IMG/VR virus record: IMGVR_UViG_3300037493_005408
Location: 1 to 33,927 of that record
Direction: 5' to 3' (one strand)
Length of the DNA stretch: 33,927 nt
DNA from: a virus
The number at the start of each line of letters is the position of its first letter. Within the stretch, counting starts at the first letter, position 1. The notes beneath the pieces are model-generated. The model saw only the letters and a list, made by a program, of their open reading frames with translations. It ran no database searches and was not told the DNA's origin. Shown here one piece after another: positions 15,954-22,542 of the stretch. The position numbers and the translations under genes were made by a program.

Positions 15954-16434
15954 TGTGAACATTTGGCCCTAGTTCTTTTGCCGGATTGCCCGCGTACTTG
16001 GTGTGCATCCTGGTAATAAGTTTCTTGGTTACCACCGCGCCCATACCTATCATGCAACCTTCGGCAATGTTTTGCTTTTGGTGTACCACTGCATTCAAAC
16101 CAATGTTACACTTATCGCCTACTATTGTATGCCCACCTATCTTGGCTCCGCAACTTATTGTAACGTTGCTACCTATTACGGCATCATGTCCAACGTGCGC
16201 ATGCTTAAGCATCCATACGCATTCGCCTAGGGTAGTTACGTCATCGGTGCCAGCGTCAATAGTTACGTGGCCCGTTAGTACGCATCCGTCCCCTATCTTT
16301 ACTTTGCCTATTGGCTTATCCCAATATGCTTTATGCTCGGCCGGTGCGCCTATAATGCAATAAGGCCCAATGTAAATATTATCGCCTAATTCGACGCCCT
16401 CGTAAATAATTGCAGTCGCGTGAATATTATTCAT
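15946..16434 (-). CDS. LpxA-like left-handed beta-helix acyl/acetyltransferase
   Basis: A 162-residue protein built from hexapeptide repeats: IHATAIIYEGVELGDNIYIG, then KIGDGCVLTGHVTIDAG and HVGHDAVIGSNVTISCGAKIG. The central His of the HVGHDAVIG segment matches the catalytic histidine region of UDP-GlcNAc acyltransferases. The ending KYAGNPAKELG is the usual 'GxPAK' closure of this superfamily. It is much shorter than host LpxA (about 260 residues) because it lacks the helical C-terminal domain. It probably acylates or acetylates a nucleotide sugar or a sugar residue. The exact donor and acceptor cannot be read from sequence. Confidence 0.75.
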   Translation of the reverse strand: MNNIHATAIIYEGVELGDNIYIGPYCIIGAPAEHKAYWDKPIGKVKIGDGCVLTGHVTIDAGTDDVTTLGECVWMLKHAHVGHDAVIGSNVTISCGAKIGGHTIVGDKCNIGLNAVVHQKQNIAEGCMIGMGAVVTKKLITRMHTKYAGNPAKELGPNVHKK

Positions 16435-16673
16435 AGTGCAAGTTGATCGTTAAAGGTTTTATACACGTTTACTAAGAACGTGCCAACGCATGCACCACAT
16501 CGGCTATTGTAAGTATAAATCGGATCGGCCTTTTTATACACTTGCAATAGTTCGTTTTGTACTTCGTGCGTAAAGCCTACCAGTTCGCCGGTCTTCATAA
16601 ACAAATCGTAATAATGTTTATGCTTAGATAAGACGGCCAAACTCGTTGCGTCTAGTTCTACTAATTTGCTCAT
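16431..16673 (-). CDS. Small conserved protein with a CxxC motif
   Basis: An 80-residue protein beginning MSKLVELDATSLAVLSKHKH and ending with SRCGACVGTFLVNVYKTFND. I start it at the ATG at 16673, inside the last 50 bases of the upstream glycosyltransferase gene. The CGAC pair suggests a redox or metal site. The ATG of the acyltransferase overlaps its stop (16431/16434). No function is recognised. Similar short proteins occur near glycosyltransferases and structural genes in this phage group. Confidence 0.65.
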   Translation of the reverse strand: MSKLVELDATSLAVLSKHKHYYDLFMKTGELVGFTHEVQNELLQVYKKADPIYTYNSRCGACVGTFLVNVYKTFNDQLAL

Positions 16674-17646
16674 AATTGTATTTATTTTTTGCCCACTCGT
16701 AAAGGTCATTACCCATGCGAATCCTTTCTTGTGGATTGTTTACTAAATAATGAATATGCTTGTACCAGTCTGCTTGCTTTTTAACCCAAAGTACTGGTGC
16801 CTCTTTGTCTTTGTTGTAAGGTTCTACGTCGCTACATATTACGGCCACGCGTTTGCTTGCAGCTTCCAGTATCTTTAAATTGCTTTTGCATGAATGCCAC
16901 GCGCTATCTTCTAAAGGTATTACCATTATGTCGGCATGTTCGTAGTGTACCATGTATTCGTTAGGTAGGGTTCCTTTTAACTTTCTATTGGGTATGCGCC
17001 CGCCGTTTGTAAATAGGTGCCAAAGTTTGTCCCAGTAGTATTTGCTATTTTCATCGGTATCGGTGTAACCGCCTAGCACTAACTCAATGCCCTTCATCCC
17101 TACTAAGCGTTTGAATGGGCCGTTTAGTATTCTTATGTCGTCCATGTGCGTACTACCACCGGCCCAAAAGATGCGCACCTTATCGCTTTCGTTTCTAAAG
17201 TCGGTGTACTGTTGCTCGCCCAATGGAATTGCATTTGGTAGTATTACTACGTTATTATGATATTTTTTAATCTTATCTGCTAGGCGTTCGTTTGTGCATG
17301 TAACCAAGTCGGCTGCTTGTATGTTCTTTACTACGCGTTCTTTTTGTGGCTCGTAGAATTGGAATAAAGGATGGTTAATAGGTAACTCCCAGTCATCGTC
17401 CAGGTCCATTACTATTTTCCAATGCTCTTTAGCTTCGGACCACTTATCGTCAAAAGGGCTAAAGCGGTTAAACAATAGCAAATTAAAAGGACGTTCTTTT
17501 AATATTTCTTCGGTAGGTACATTGCAGATATGGTTGTAACTATCGGGCAAAAAAGCCAACGGCATTAAAACCCTATGCCACCCGCAACCGCTTACCTTTT
17601 GCGTAATGCCTAGCACTTGTATTATTTTAGCTTCGTCCTTGTCCAC
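16624..17646 (-). CDS. GT-B type glycosyltransferase (GT4-like)
   Basis: About 340 residues. The N-terminal domain opens KIIQVLGITQKVSGCGWHRV and contains the WKIVMDLDDDWELP acidic stretch. AADLVTCTNERLADKI and NVVILPNAIPL mark the end of the first Rossmann-like half. The second half has VRIFWAGGSTHMDDI, then YEHADIMVIPLEDSAWHSCKS and NLKILEAASKRVAVICSDVEPY, the donor-binding region typical of GT4 enzymes. The start is unclear. No ATG lies ahead of KIIQVLG; a GTG at 17646 is my choice, and a TTG at 17715 is in frame. Its beginning overlaps the 42-residue gene upstream. It probably acts with the GT2-like and LpxA-like genes. Confidence 0.75.
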   Translation of the reverse strand: MDKDEAKIIQVLGITQKVSGCGWHRVLMPLAFLPDSYNHICNVPTEEILKERPFNLLLFNRFSPFDDKWSEAKEHWKIVMDLDDDWELPINHPLFQFYEPQKERVVKNIQAADLVTCTNERLADKIKKYHNNVVILPNAIPLGEQQYTDFRNESDKVRIFWAGGSTHMDDIRILNGPFKRLVGMKGIELVLGGYTDTDENSKYYWDKLWHLFTNGGRIPNRKLKGTLPNEYMVHYEHADIMVIPLEDSAWHSCKSNLKILEAASKRVAVICSDVEPYNKDKEAPVLWVKKQADWYKHIHYLVNNPQERIRMGNDLYEWAKNKYNYEQISRTRRNEFGRLI

Positions 17647-17755
17647 GATATTGCTTTGGTTTTGGTGTGTGCTTGTTATAACTTTTTTTTGCCTCGCCTT
17701 GCTTGCGTTTGCCAAATGTTAGCTTTCTATTGTCGTTGCCTTTTACTTTTGCCAT
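17627..17755 (-). CDS. 42-residue basic protein ending YRGQGRS
   Basis: The product begins MAKVKGNDNRKLTFGKRKQG and ends PKPKQYRGQGRS. It is rich in Lys and Arg and lacks acidic clusters. The ATG overlaps the preceding stop as TAATG. Small basic proteins with a TFGKR...YRGQGR pattern recur in Bacteroidota phages as far as I recall, which supports a real gene, although it overlaps the frame of the glycosyltransferase start. RNA or DNA binding is a guess from charge alone. Confidence 0.6.
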   Translation of the reverse strand: MAKVKGNDNRKLTFGKRKQGEAKKSYNKHTPKPKQYRGQGRS

Positions 17756-17988
17756 TATATAAATAATTTTTTGAAGTCATTAAATCTTAAATTAATTACG
17801 TACGAATCCTCTCCGCTTACTATTTCGGTAAACTCTTTGCCGTCCCTTATATTACCACATGCAAAGTCTATGTTAAAAAATATAAACTCTACTTCTTCTA
17901 AGTCCTGGTACTTATAACTAATGCCAAGTTCGTTAAATAAAGCGGTGTCTTCATTATGGCATAGCACCGGTAGTACAACTGGTTTCAT
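17755..17988 (-). CDS. Small conserved phage protein
   Basis: A 77-residue protein beginning MKPVVLPVLCHNEDTALFNE, followed by LGISYKYQDLEEVEFIFFNI. The pattern of an N-terminal hydrophobic strand, HNE, and a hydrophobic F/I-rich middle recurs in short proteins of related phages. I do not recognise a function. It is one base from the membrane protein upstream and overlaps the 42-residue gene downstream by the TAATG junction, so translation is probably coupled. Confidence 0.65.
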   Translation of the reverse strand: MKPVVLPVLCHNEDTALFNELGISYKYQDLEEVEFIFFNIDFACGNIRDGKEFTEIVSGEDSYVINLRFNDFKKLFI

Positions 17989-17989
17989 A

Positions 17990-18229
17990 TTATTTTATTT
18001 TTTGTCCAAGGAATCCCGCTGCAAATATAACTAAAATAAATTGGCTGAATTGTACGGGTAAAAAATAAAGCACCGCGCTTGTCCAAACACTTAAACAAGT
18101 TACGCAATCAAAAGGTTTAATTCTTTCATGGTGTGGAATGTCCCATATCTTTTTTATAAGGTAAACTATTTTGGCTACGTTAACAAAATAGTAAGCAAAG
18201 AAAAAGCCCGCTAGTAAAGTCGTTATCAT
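17990..18229 (-). CDS. Small membrane protein with a DCVTC motif (DUF1360-like)
   Basis: A 79-residue protein with one N-terminal membrane helix (LLAGFFFAYYFVNVAKIVYL), a short loop holding PFDCVTCLSVW, and a second hydrophobic stretch (AVLYFLPVQFSQFILVIFAA). The cysteine pair next to the membrane resembles the CxxCxxxW pattern of DUF1360-type proteins. It starts within the last codons of the sigma-like gene (18226/18229). It lies far from the lysis genes, so a holin role is unlikely. An envelope function is a guess. Confidence 0.65.
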   Translation of the reverse strand: MITTLLAGFFFAYYFVNVAKIVYLIKKIWDIPHHERIKPFDCVTCLSVWTSAVLYFLPVQFSQFILVIFAAGFLGQKIK

Positions 18230-18756
18230 ATATTTTTATTTTGTTTTATGCAAATATCTTTAAGTTCTTGTCTTGTTTTACGTATTACATCTTTTACATG
18301 TTTTTCGGGTATTTGGAAGTAGTCCGATACTTTTTTGCACGATCTAAGTTCAACATATTTTTTAAATAGTATGGCTTCGTGTGCTTGTAGTTCATCTTCT
18401 TTATGTTTTTGTTCTAGGCGTTTGGTAGCAATATTGGCATAGTATGGGTTAAGTTCCGGTAGTTTTTGTTGACTGCGTAGGTAGGCCATGGCTTTTTCAA
18501 TGTCGTTTTTACGGAACTTTTTATAAAATTGGCTAGTGCTACTGAATGCCATATTAGTAATAATTTTAATACTAAAACCTATTAAGCCATTAGAAGCCCA
18601 TATTTCGCTTATCTTTTCGCAATCAATACTAAGTAAGGCCAAAGCCATTTCTTGCCTTAAATCGTCTTGTAAACCCTCGGGACGCACATTTCTAATCAGT
18701 TGGTTTATCTGCGGATCTAAGTATATGCTTTCTATGTATTTATTGCAGTCTTTCAT
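18226..18756 (-). CDS. Sigma-factor-like transcription regulator
   Basis: A 176-residue protein. The N-terminal half has RPEGLQDDLRQEMALALLSI, similar to region 2 of ECF-type sigma factors, and ends FKIITNMAFSSTSQFYKKFR-like helices. The C-terminal part has a helix-turn-helix resembling region 4 (SCKKVSDYFQIPEKHVKDVI, then RKTRQELK). It has its own TATCTTTG promoter box 11 bases upstream of the ATG and lies before the surface-chemistry and late genes. This would suit a switch from early to late transcription. The late-sigma role is inferred, and the region 2 match is weaker than the region 4 match. Confidence 0.6.
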   Translation of the reverse strand: MKDCNKYIESIYLDPQINQLIRNVRPEGLQDDLRQEMALALLSIDCEKISEIWASNGLIGFSIKIITNMAFSSTSQFYKKFRKNDIEKAMAYLRSQQKLPELNPYYANIATKRLEQKHKEDELQAHEAILFKKYVELRSCKKVSDYFQIPEKHVKDVIRKTRQELKDICIKQNKNI

Positions 18757-18766
18757 AAGGTTTGTA

Positions 18767-18774
18767 CAAAGATA
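18767..18774 (-). promoter_or_regulatory. TATCTTTG promoter box ahead of the sigma-like gene
   Basis: On the minus strand TATCTTTG fits the Bacteroidota -7 consensus TAnnTTTG and lies 11 bases upstream of the ATG at 18756. The upstream 60 bases are very AT-rich. No clear -33 TTTG was found. Confidence 0.6.
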
Positions 18775-18930
18775 CTCGGTTTTTGGCTGTTTTATTCTTC
18801 CTATACTCTTTTTTTATTTATTTTATACCCCCCTTATAAATCATAAAAAATATAGTACAACGAGTACAAGTGTTATATTGTTATTATAAATTATTATAAA
18901 TCAATCAATTATATATTATAAAAATTATTT
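18775..18930. other. Extremely AT-rich intergenic stretch
   Basis: About 155 bases without a gene, the most AT-rich stretch I noticed. A run of nearly pure A/T at 18880-18930 includes two consecutive TTATTATAAA-type copies. A plus-strand CCCCCC at 18829-18834 breaks the pattern. It could be an upstream element for the sigma-like promoter or a DNA-unwinding element of an origin beside the primase gene. No conserved RNA fold was seen. Confidence 0.5.
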
Positions 18931-19050
18931 TCAACCTCGTACATTTACTATAAATCCTTGTCCTTTCCATACAAATATACCACCATTTGGGTTTTTAAGT
19001 ATCCATTTGTCAAAAGCTACCAACGGATCCAGATAAGATTTTAAACTCAT
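18931..19050 (-). CDS. 39-residue protein overlapping the end of the primase gene
   Basis: The product begins MSLKSYLDPLVAFDKWIL, followed by KNPNGGIFVWKGQGFIVNVRG. It starts at the ATG at 19050, inside the last 41 bases of the primase-helicase gene, and extends 80 bases past its stop. Composition and the balanced mix of polar and aromatic residues look like a real small protein and not a shadow frame. I know of no function. It contains a TATATTTG string (18972-18979), which here encodes codons and may or may not also act as a promoter. Confidence 0.5.
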   Translation of the reverse strand: MSLKSYLDPLVAFDKWILKNPNGGIFVWKGQGFIVNVRG

Positions 19051-21505
19051 TTTTGTTATTATTTTGTCGATTACGTAATGTTGTAAGTTTAAATCCAAAT
19101 AATTCGCTTGCAGTTTGCAAGGCTTTTTTAAATCTTATTTGGCTATAATCTTTCTTTTCTAAATCATTAATTCCTAAAAAGTTTTGGTACTCGGTTCCAA
19201 ACTCAAACCATTTATCTTTTGTTATGTCTTCAAAATAGTCCAGGAAGTCCTCGGTAAAATTAAGTTTTATATTTTTGCGGTTAATGGTTGTACTATTATC
19301 AAGTGCTGGTATTCCGGCTTCAAGGTATATTTGTACGCATTCAATCATATAATTGTAGAACCTATTCCATTCGTCGTTGTCCCAGTCGTTAAACAATGCC
19401 TTGCCACCAAAGAAGTCTAAGGGTGTATTTTTATGGTTAAAGAACGAGCTAAACTCAATTACTTTTACCCTACGTTTGCCATGCCCACCGGCATAGTTTA
19501 TAGTATAATTGGTAGTAAAGCCAAACTTTGGCGCATCGTCATAGCTAATATAAATCTCGTCCTTATTCTTTTTTTCTATGGTTACGCCTTCGGTTATCTT
19601 ACTATAAAATCCTTCAAAGTCCACGTTCTTACGGCAATCCTCTACTACAATAAGCTGGGTACTAAGTTCCACGCGTTGGAATGCAAAACTTTTATCTAAC
19701 TTAAAGTTCTTACCATCAATGCTAACTAAGTTAATAAGCTTGCCAATGGCTTTAAAAAACAAACCTTTTCCGGCACCACCGCCGGCGGCTTCGTCTTCGG
19801 TTTCTTCGGCTAGGATAACTGCGTAGCTTTTTGTAGGATCCTTATAAGTATGCAATAGGTAACCAATTAAACTAATGGCGTAGGCTTCGCGCTCGGGGTT
19901 GCTATCACTAATCTTATTAATAAACTTTGTGTATTGCACATTCTCGTAGTCCAGGTCTTGATCAACATCTATTTTGTATTGTATAACTTGGTCCTTCCAT
20001 ACGTGCATATTAATAGCGCCGTACTTAAGTAGTTCCTTTTTGTTTTTAGTTACATGTACCACGCCATTTAAAAATGGATAGTAGGCCGAATCTTTAGTGT
20101 GCTTTAAAAACTTTAAATCTATGTTAGGCATAAACTCAAATAAGGCTTTGTTAAAGTAAGCGTCGGCACCTTTATAAATAACTTCGCGTAGTCTAGTTTT
20201 ATTTATGCCGTCAAAGTTTTCGTAGGGTATGGCATCAATGTAATTAATAAGGAACTTTTTAACTTGCTCTATGTTAGTTTCCGATACAAAGTTATCTATT
20301 ACGCGGACCAGTTGGTAGTTAAGTTTTTTATCGTAGTAGTACAAATAAAAGCCACCTTCGTTACTTAGTAGGCTTATAAGTTTATAGCGGTCAATAGTTA
20401 TAACGCTTTTTATTACGGACCAAAATGTAAGCAGTTGTATGTCGTTATCGCTATCAAGTTCGTTAACTAAATTCTTTGCTTTGTTAATATCTAACTTGTG
20501 TTTTTGGCTTATGAATGCGGCTATATTATCATTGTCGATGCCTTCATCCTTTTTATTAATAAAGTCCTTTTTAATATTGTTACCAATTCGGTTACGCCCT
20601 TCGCCGTAGCCATCTTTAATAAGTTGCTTTGCAGCGTTGCTAAAGTTCCCATTATGTTCTAGGGTGGCGTAAATAGCAAATGGCTTGTAACCGCGGCCGG
20701 TTTCAAACTCAGTGCTAGTGCTAAATACTTTAAATAAGTTTAGGCCTTTGTGGTAGTCGGCCGAAATATGTGAATCAGTTTTACCAGGACGCTTTAAATA
20801 ATCGCGGTCGCCTTTGGCTTCTATCCATTGCCAACCATGGGCCTCAAGTAAACTTACTACATTACATTTGTTATTATAGTCGTCCCATGGTGTGGTAGCG
20901 TAAGCGTCGGCGTCGGCTGGTAGTTGTGTTCGGGTTTCTTTTATAACTTCGTTAAAGGATCGGCAAATAGCTAAGATGCTATCGCGTTGCTCTAGGGTTA
21001 TTACATTTACTTTAAACTCTTTTTCTTTGGTGTAACCTTCACTGGGTGGCGCTAGTACGTACCCGCCTTCGCCTCGGGTTTCTATTAGCACTACTTCTTT
21101 GGCGTGCGGGGTTTCTTTAAGTTCTTCTTTGGTAGCGTTGCGCATGGCAAGTTTTTGATTGCCTTGTACTTCCTCGCATCTATAATAAAGATGGTAACCG
21201 CCCGACTTTGTACGTACAACATATAACAAAGGTAGTAGGTCTTTTAGGGCTTCTTGCAATCTTACCCAAAGCGTACCGGTAACGTCGTACTTTAAATCTA
21301 CGTCAATAATTTCTAGGCCAGCACTAACGGCACCACCAATAATGGCAATGTTTTTAGTGCGATCATTATTAAATTGTGCGTTAATTTCTTCGGGTGTTAT
21401 TATTCTTGTTTGGTATTCCGTCCAAGGAAAAACGGCGCGTTTGTTATCGCCAATGGGTATAACTGAAAATCCTTGTTTAGTGTAGTAGTGTGCGGCTTTT
21501 ATCAT
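19010..21505 (-). CDS. Primase-polymerase fused to SF3 helicase
   Basis: A protein of 831 residues starting at the ATG at 21505, whose A is the last base of the methyltransferase stop; an earlier in-frame start lies inside that gene. The N-terminal part is a bifunctional primase-polymerase of the archaeo-eukaryotic primase type, with EIIDVD (metal acids, about 65-70) and VVRTKSGGYHLYYR (catalytic-type His, about 97-109). The C-terminal half is a D5/SF3-type helicase with GGGAGKGLFFKAIGKLI as Walker A (near 570), LIVVEDCRK as Walker B and FGFTTNYTI as sensor 1. The Walker A has Gly in place of the usual Ser/Thr. It is the replicative primase-helicase, acting with the SSB and nucleases on the other strand. 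Confidence 0.85.
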   Translation of the reverse strand: MIKAAHYYTKQGFSVIPIGDNKRAVFPWTEYQTRIITPEEINAQFNNDRTKNIAIIGGAVSAGLEIIDVDLKYDVTGTLWVRLQEALKDLLPLLYVVRTKSGGYHLYYRCEEVQGNQKLAMRNATKEELKETPHAKEVVLIETRGEGGYVLAPPSEGYTKEKEFKVNVITLEQRDSILAICRSFNEVIKETRTQLPADADAYATTPWDDYNNKCNVVSLLEAHGWQWIEAKGDRDYLKRPGKTDSHISADYHKGLNLFKVFSTSTEFETGRGYKPFAIYATLEHNGNFSNAAKQLIKDGYGEGRNRIGNNIKKDFINKKDEGIDNDNIAAFISQKHKLDINKAKNLVNELDSDNDIQLLTFWSVIKSVITIDRYKLISLLSNEGGFYLYYYDKKLNYQLVRVIDNFVSETNIEQVKKFLINYIDAIPYENFDGINKTRLREVIYKGADAYFNKALFEFMPNIDLKFLKHTKDSAYYPFLNGVVHVTKNKKELLKYGAINMHVWKDQVIQYKIDVDQDLDYENVQYTKFINKISDSNPEREAYAISLIGYLLHTYKDPTKSYAVILAEETEDEAAGGGAGKGLFFKAIGKLINLVSIDGKNFKLDKSFAFQRVELSTQLIVVEDCRKNVDFEGFYSKITEGVTIEKKNKDEIYISYDDAPKFGFTTNYTINYAGGHGKRRVKVIEFSSFFNHKNTPLDFFGGKALFNDWDNDEWNRFYNYMIECVQIYLEAGIPALDNSTTINRKNIKLNFTEDFLDYFEDITKDKWFEFGTEYQNFLGINDLEKKDYSQIRFKKALQTASELFGFKLTTLRNRQNNNKNEFKILSGSVGSF

Positions 21506-22176
21506 CAAAATAGTTTTTGTTGTTTTATATGATTGTTTATTCGTTCCATTGCTTTTTTGTAGTAGTCGGTATCTAGTTCGCATGCCGTTAAATCAAAGTT
21601 ATAATCGTGGCATGCTATTGCTATTGATCCGGAGCCTAAGTGCGTATCAAGTATTTTATCGCCAGGCTTTGCGTATTTATCAAGTATCCATTTGTATAAC
21701 GCTACTGGCTTTTGAGTTGGATGAAATCTCCCCCCCCCCCCCCCATTATTTTCAGCTAATGCTTTACCTCTTGACATACTAAAAATTCTTAATGCTTTTT
21801 TAAAAGAACTCCAGGCTAATTCTCCATCTGCTAAACTAAAATCTCTTTGTCCTTTATCCCAAATTAACCACCCCATACTAGGAGGTAAAAATTCCGTCAT
21901 ATAATTTCCACCCCAAATTACTTGATTTTTTGAAACTCTAAACAATTCATCAAAATATTCTTTGTTTGGTATTGAATTATCCCAATCGGTGTTTTTATAT
22001 AATTTCCAACCTCTACCAGCTTTACTTTTGCCGTTTGATTTTATCCTTGATAAAGCGGCTTTATTTTGTTCATTATCCGCTCCTATCCCATAAGGCGGGT
22101 CAACTATGGCTAGGTCGAAGTGCTTATCGGGATAGCGGGACATTAAGGCCATGTTATCTTCGTTGGTTATGGTCAT
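21505..22176 (-). CDS. Beta-class DNA methyltransferase with a G15 tract
   Basis: A 223-residue adenine-N6 or cytosine-N4 methyltransferase. Catalytic motif IV is DPPYG (26-30). The SAM-binding end comprises FHPTQKPVALYKWIL and ILDTHLGSGSIAIAC (motif I). The order motif IV, target-recognition region, motif I is that of the beta class. Five Gly codons at residues 145-149 are written as 15 consecutive G, at the edge of the recognition region. The segment from about residue 32 to 149 uses AGA for five of six arginines and is AT-rich, unlike the flanks. The gene overlaps VRR-NUC and the primase by ATGA/TGATG junctions. It may protect phage DNA from host restriction or mark it during replication. 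Confidence 0.9.
   Translation of the reverse strand: MTITNEDNMALMSRYPDKHFDLAIVDPPYGIGADNEQNKAALSRIKSNGKSKAGRGWKLYKNTDWDNSIPNKEYFDELFRVSKNQVIWGGNYMTEFLPPSMGWLIWDKGQRDFSLADGELAWSSFKKALRIFSMSRGKALAENNGGGGGRFHPTQKPVALYKWILDKYAKPGDKILDTHLGSGSIAIACHDYNFDLTACELDTDYYKKAMERINNHIKQQKLF
21730..21744 (-). repeat. Fifteen-base G homopolymer inside the methyltransferase
   Basis: The coding strand carries 15 consecutive G (C on the plus strand), translated as five glycines in the observed phase. Loss or gain of one or two bases would shift the frame and remove motif I. No other G or C run of comparable length was seen in this AT-rich genome. The precise length depends on assembly accuracy. Confidence 0.9.
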
Positions 22177-22421
22177 AGTTCTTGCATTTTATAAATTGTT
22201 CTTACTTCAAATCCTTGTTCTTCTAATTGTTCGTGGCGGTACTTTTGTAGTTCGCTTAGTTTACCTTTTTCGGCTTTGCATTCTATAAAGAAAGTTTTGC
22301 CGTCTTTTAATAACATTAAATCCGGCATGCCATTTTTATTGCATTGTATTATTTTTACAACGTAGTAGCCTAGTAGTTCAAAGTGCTTAATTATTTTACC
22401 TTGTAGAATACTCTCTTTCAA
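22173..22421 (-). CDS. VRR-NUC nuclease
   Basis: An 82-residue nuclease of the PD-(D/E)XK superfamily, VRR-NUC type, consisting of the core domain. GMPDLMLLKDGKTFFIECKAEKG gives the D...E-x-K site (Asp in MPDL, Glu and Lys in IECKA), and SELQKYRHEQLEEQGFEV supplies the final helix and strand. Stand-alone phage VRR-NUC proteins cut branched DNA such as Holliday junctions. The start is a TTG at 22421 inside the preceding small gene. Its stop overlaps the methyltransferase ATG. Confidence 0.85.
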   Translation of the reverse strand: MKESILQGKIIKHFELLGYYVVKIIQCNKNGMPDLMLLKDGKTFFIECKAEKGKLSELQKYRHEQLEEQGFEVRTIYKMQEL

Positions 22422-22536
22422 TAGCTTTAAGTTTTGGTTTTACTTCGTTTACAAATTTACCTTTAATCATTATAAAGATAGGTTTCTTTTTTTCTTGTAC
22501 TGGTAGTGCTTTACGCCCTCGGGTTTCTTTTTTCAT
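22396..22536 (-). CDS. 46-residue Lys-rich protein
   Basis: The product begins MKKETRGRKALPVQEKKKPI, continues FIMIKGKFVNEVKPKLKAIE and ends REYSTR. Its ATG is at 22536, six bases beyond the stop of the 3D-domain gene, and its end overlaps the nuclease gene. The ETRGRKxLPxxEKK pattern recurs in small DNA-associated phage proteins, but no defined domain is evident. Confidence 0.6.
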   Translation of the reverse strand: MKKETRGRKALPVQEKKKPIFIMIKGKFVNEVKPKLKAIEREYSTR

Positions 22537-22542
22537 TTTTGT

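Noticed and set aside
16003-16363. Two overlapping plus-strand frames opposite the acyltransferase
   Set aside because: Both are antisense to clear hexapeptide repeats, whose regular codons keep the other strand open.
18972-18979. TATATTTG as a third minus-strand promoter
   Set aside because: It lies within the 39-residue gene and encodes its residues; no gene starts close downstream, and the sigma-like gene has a nearer box.
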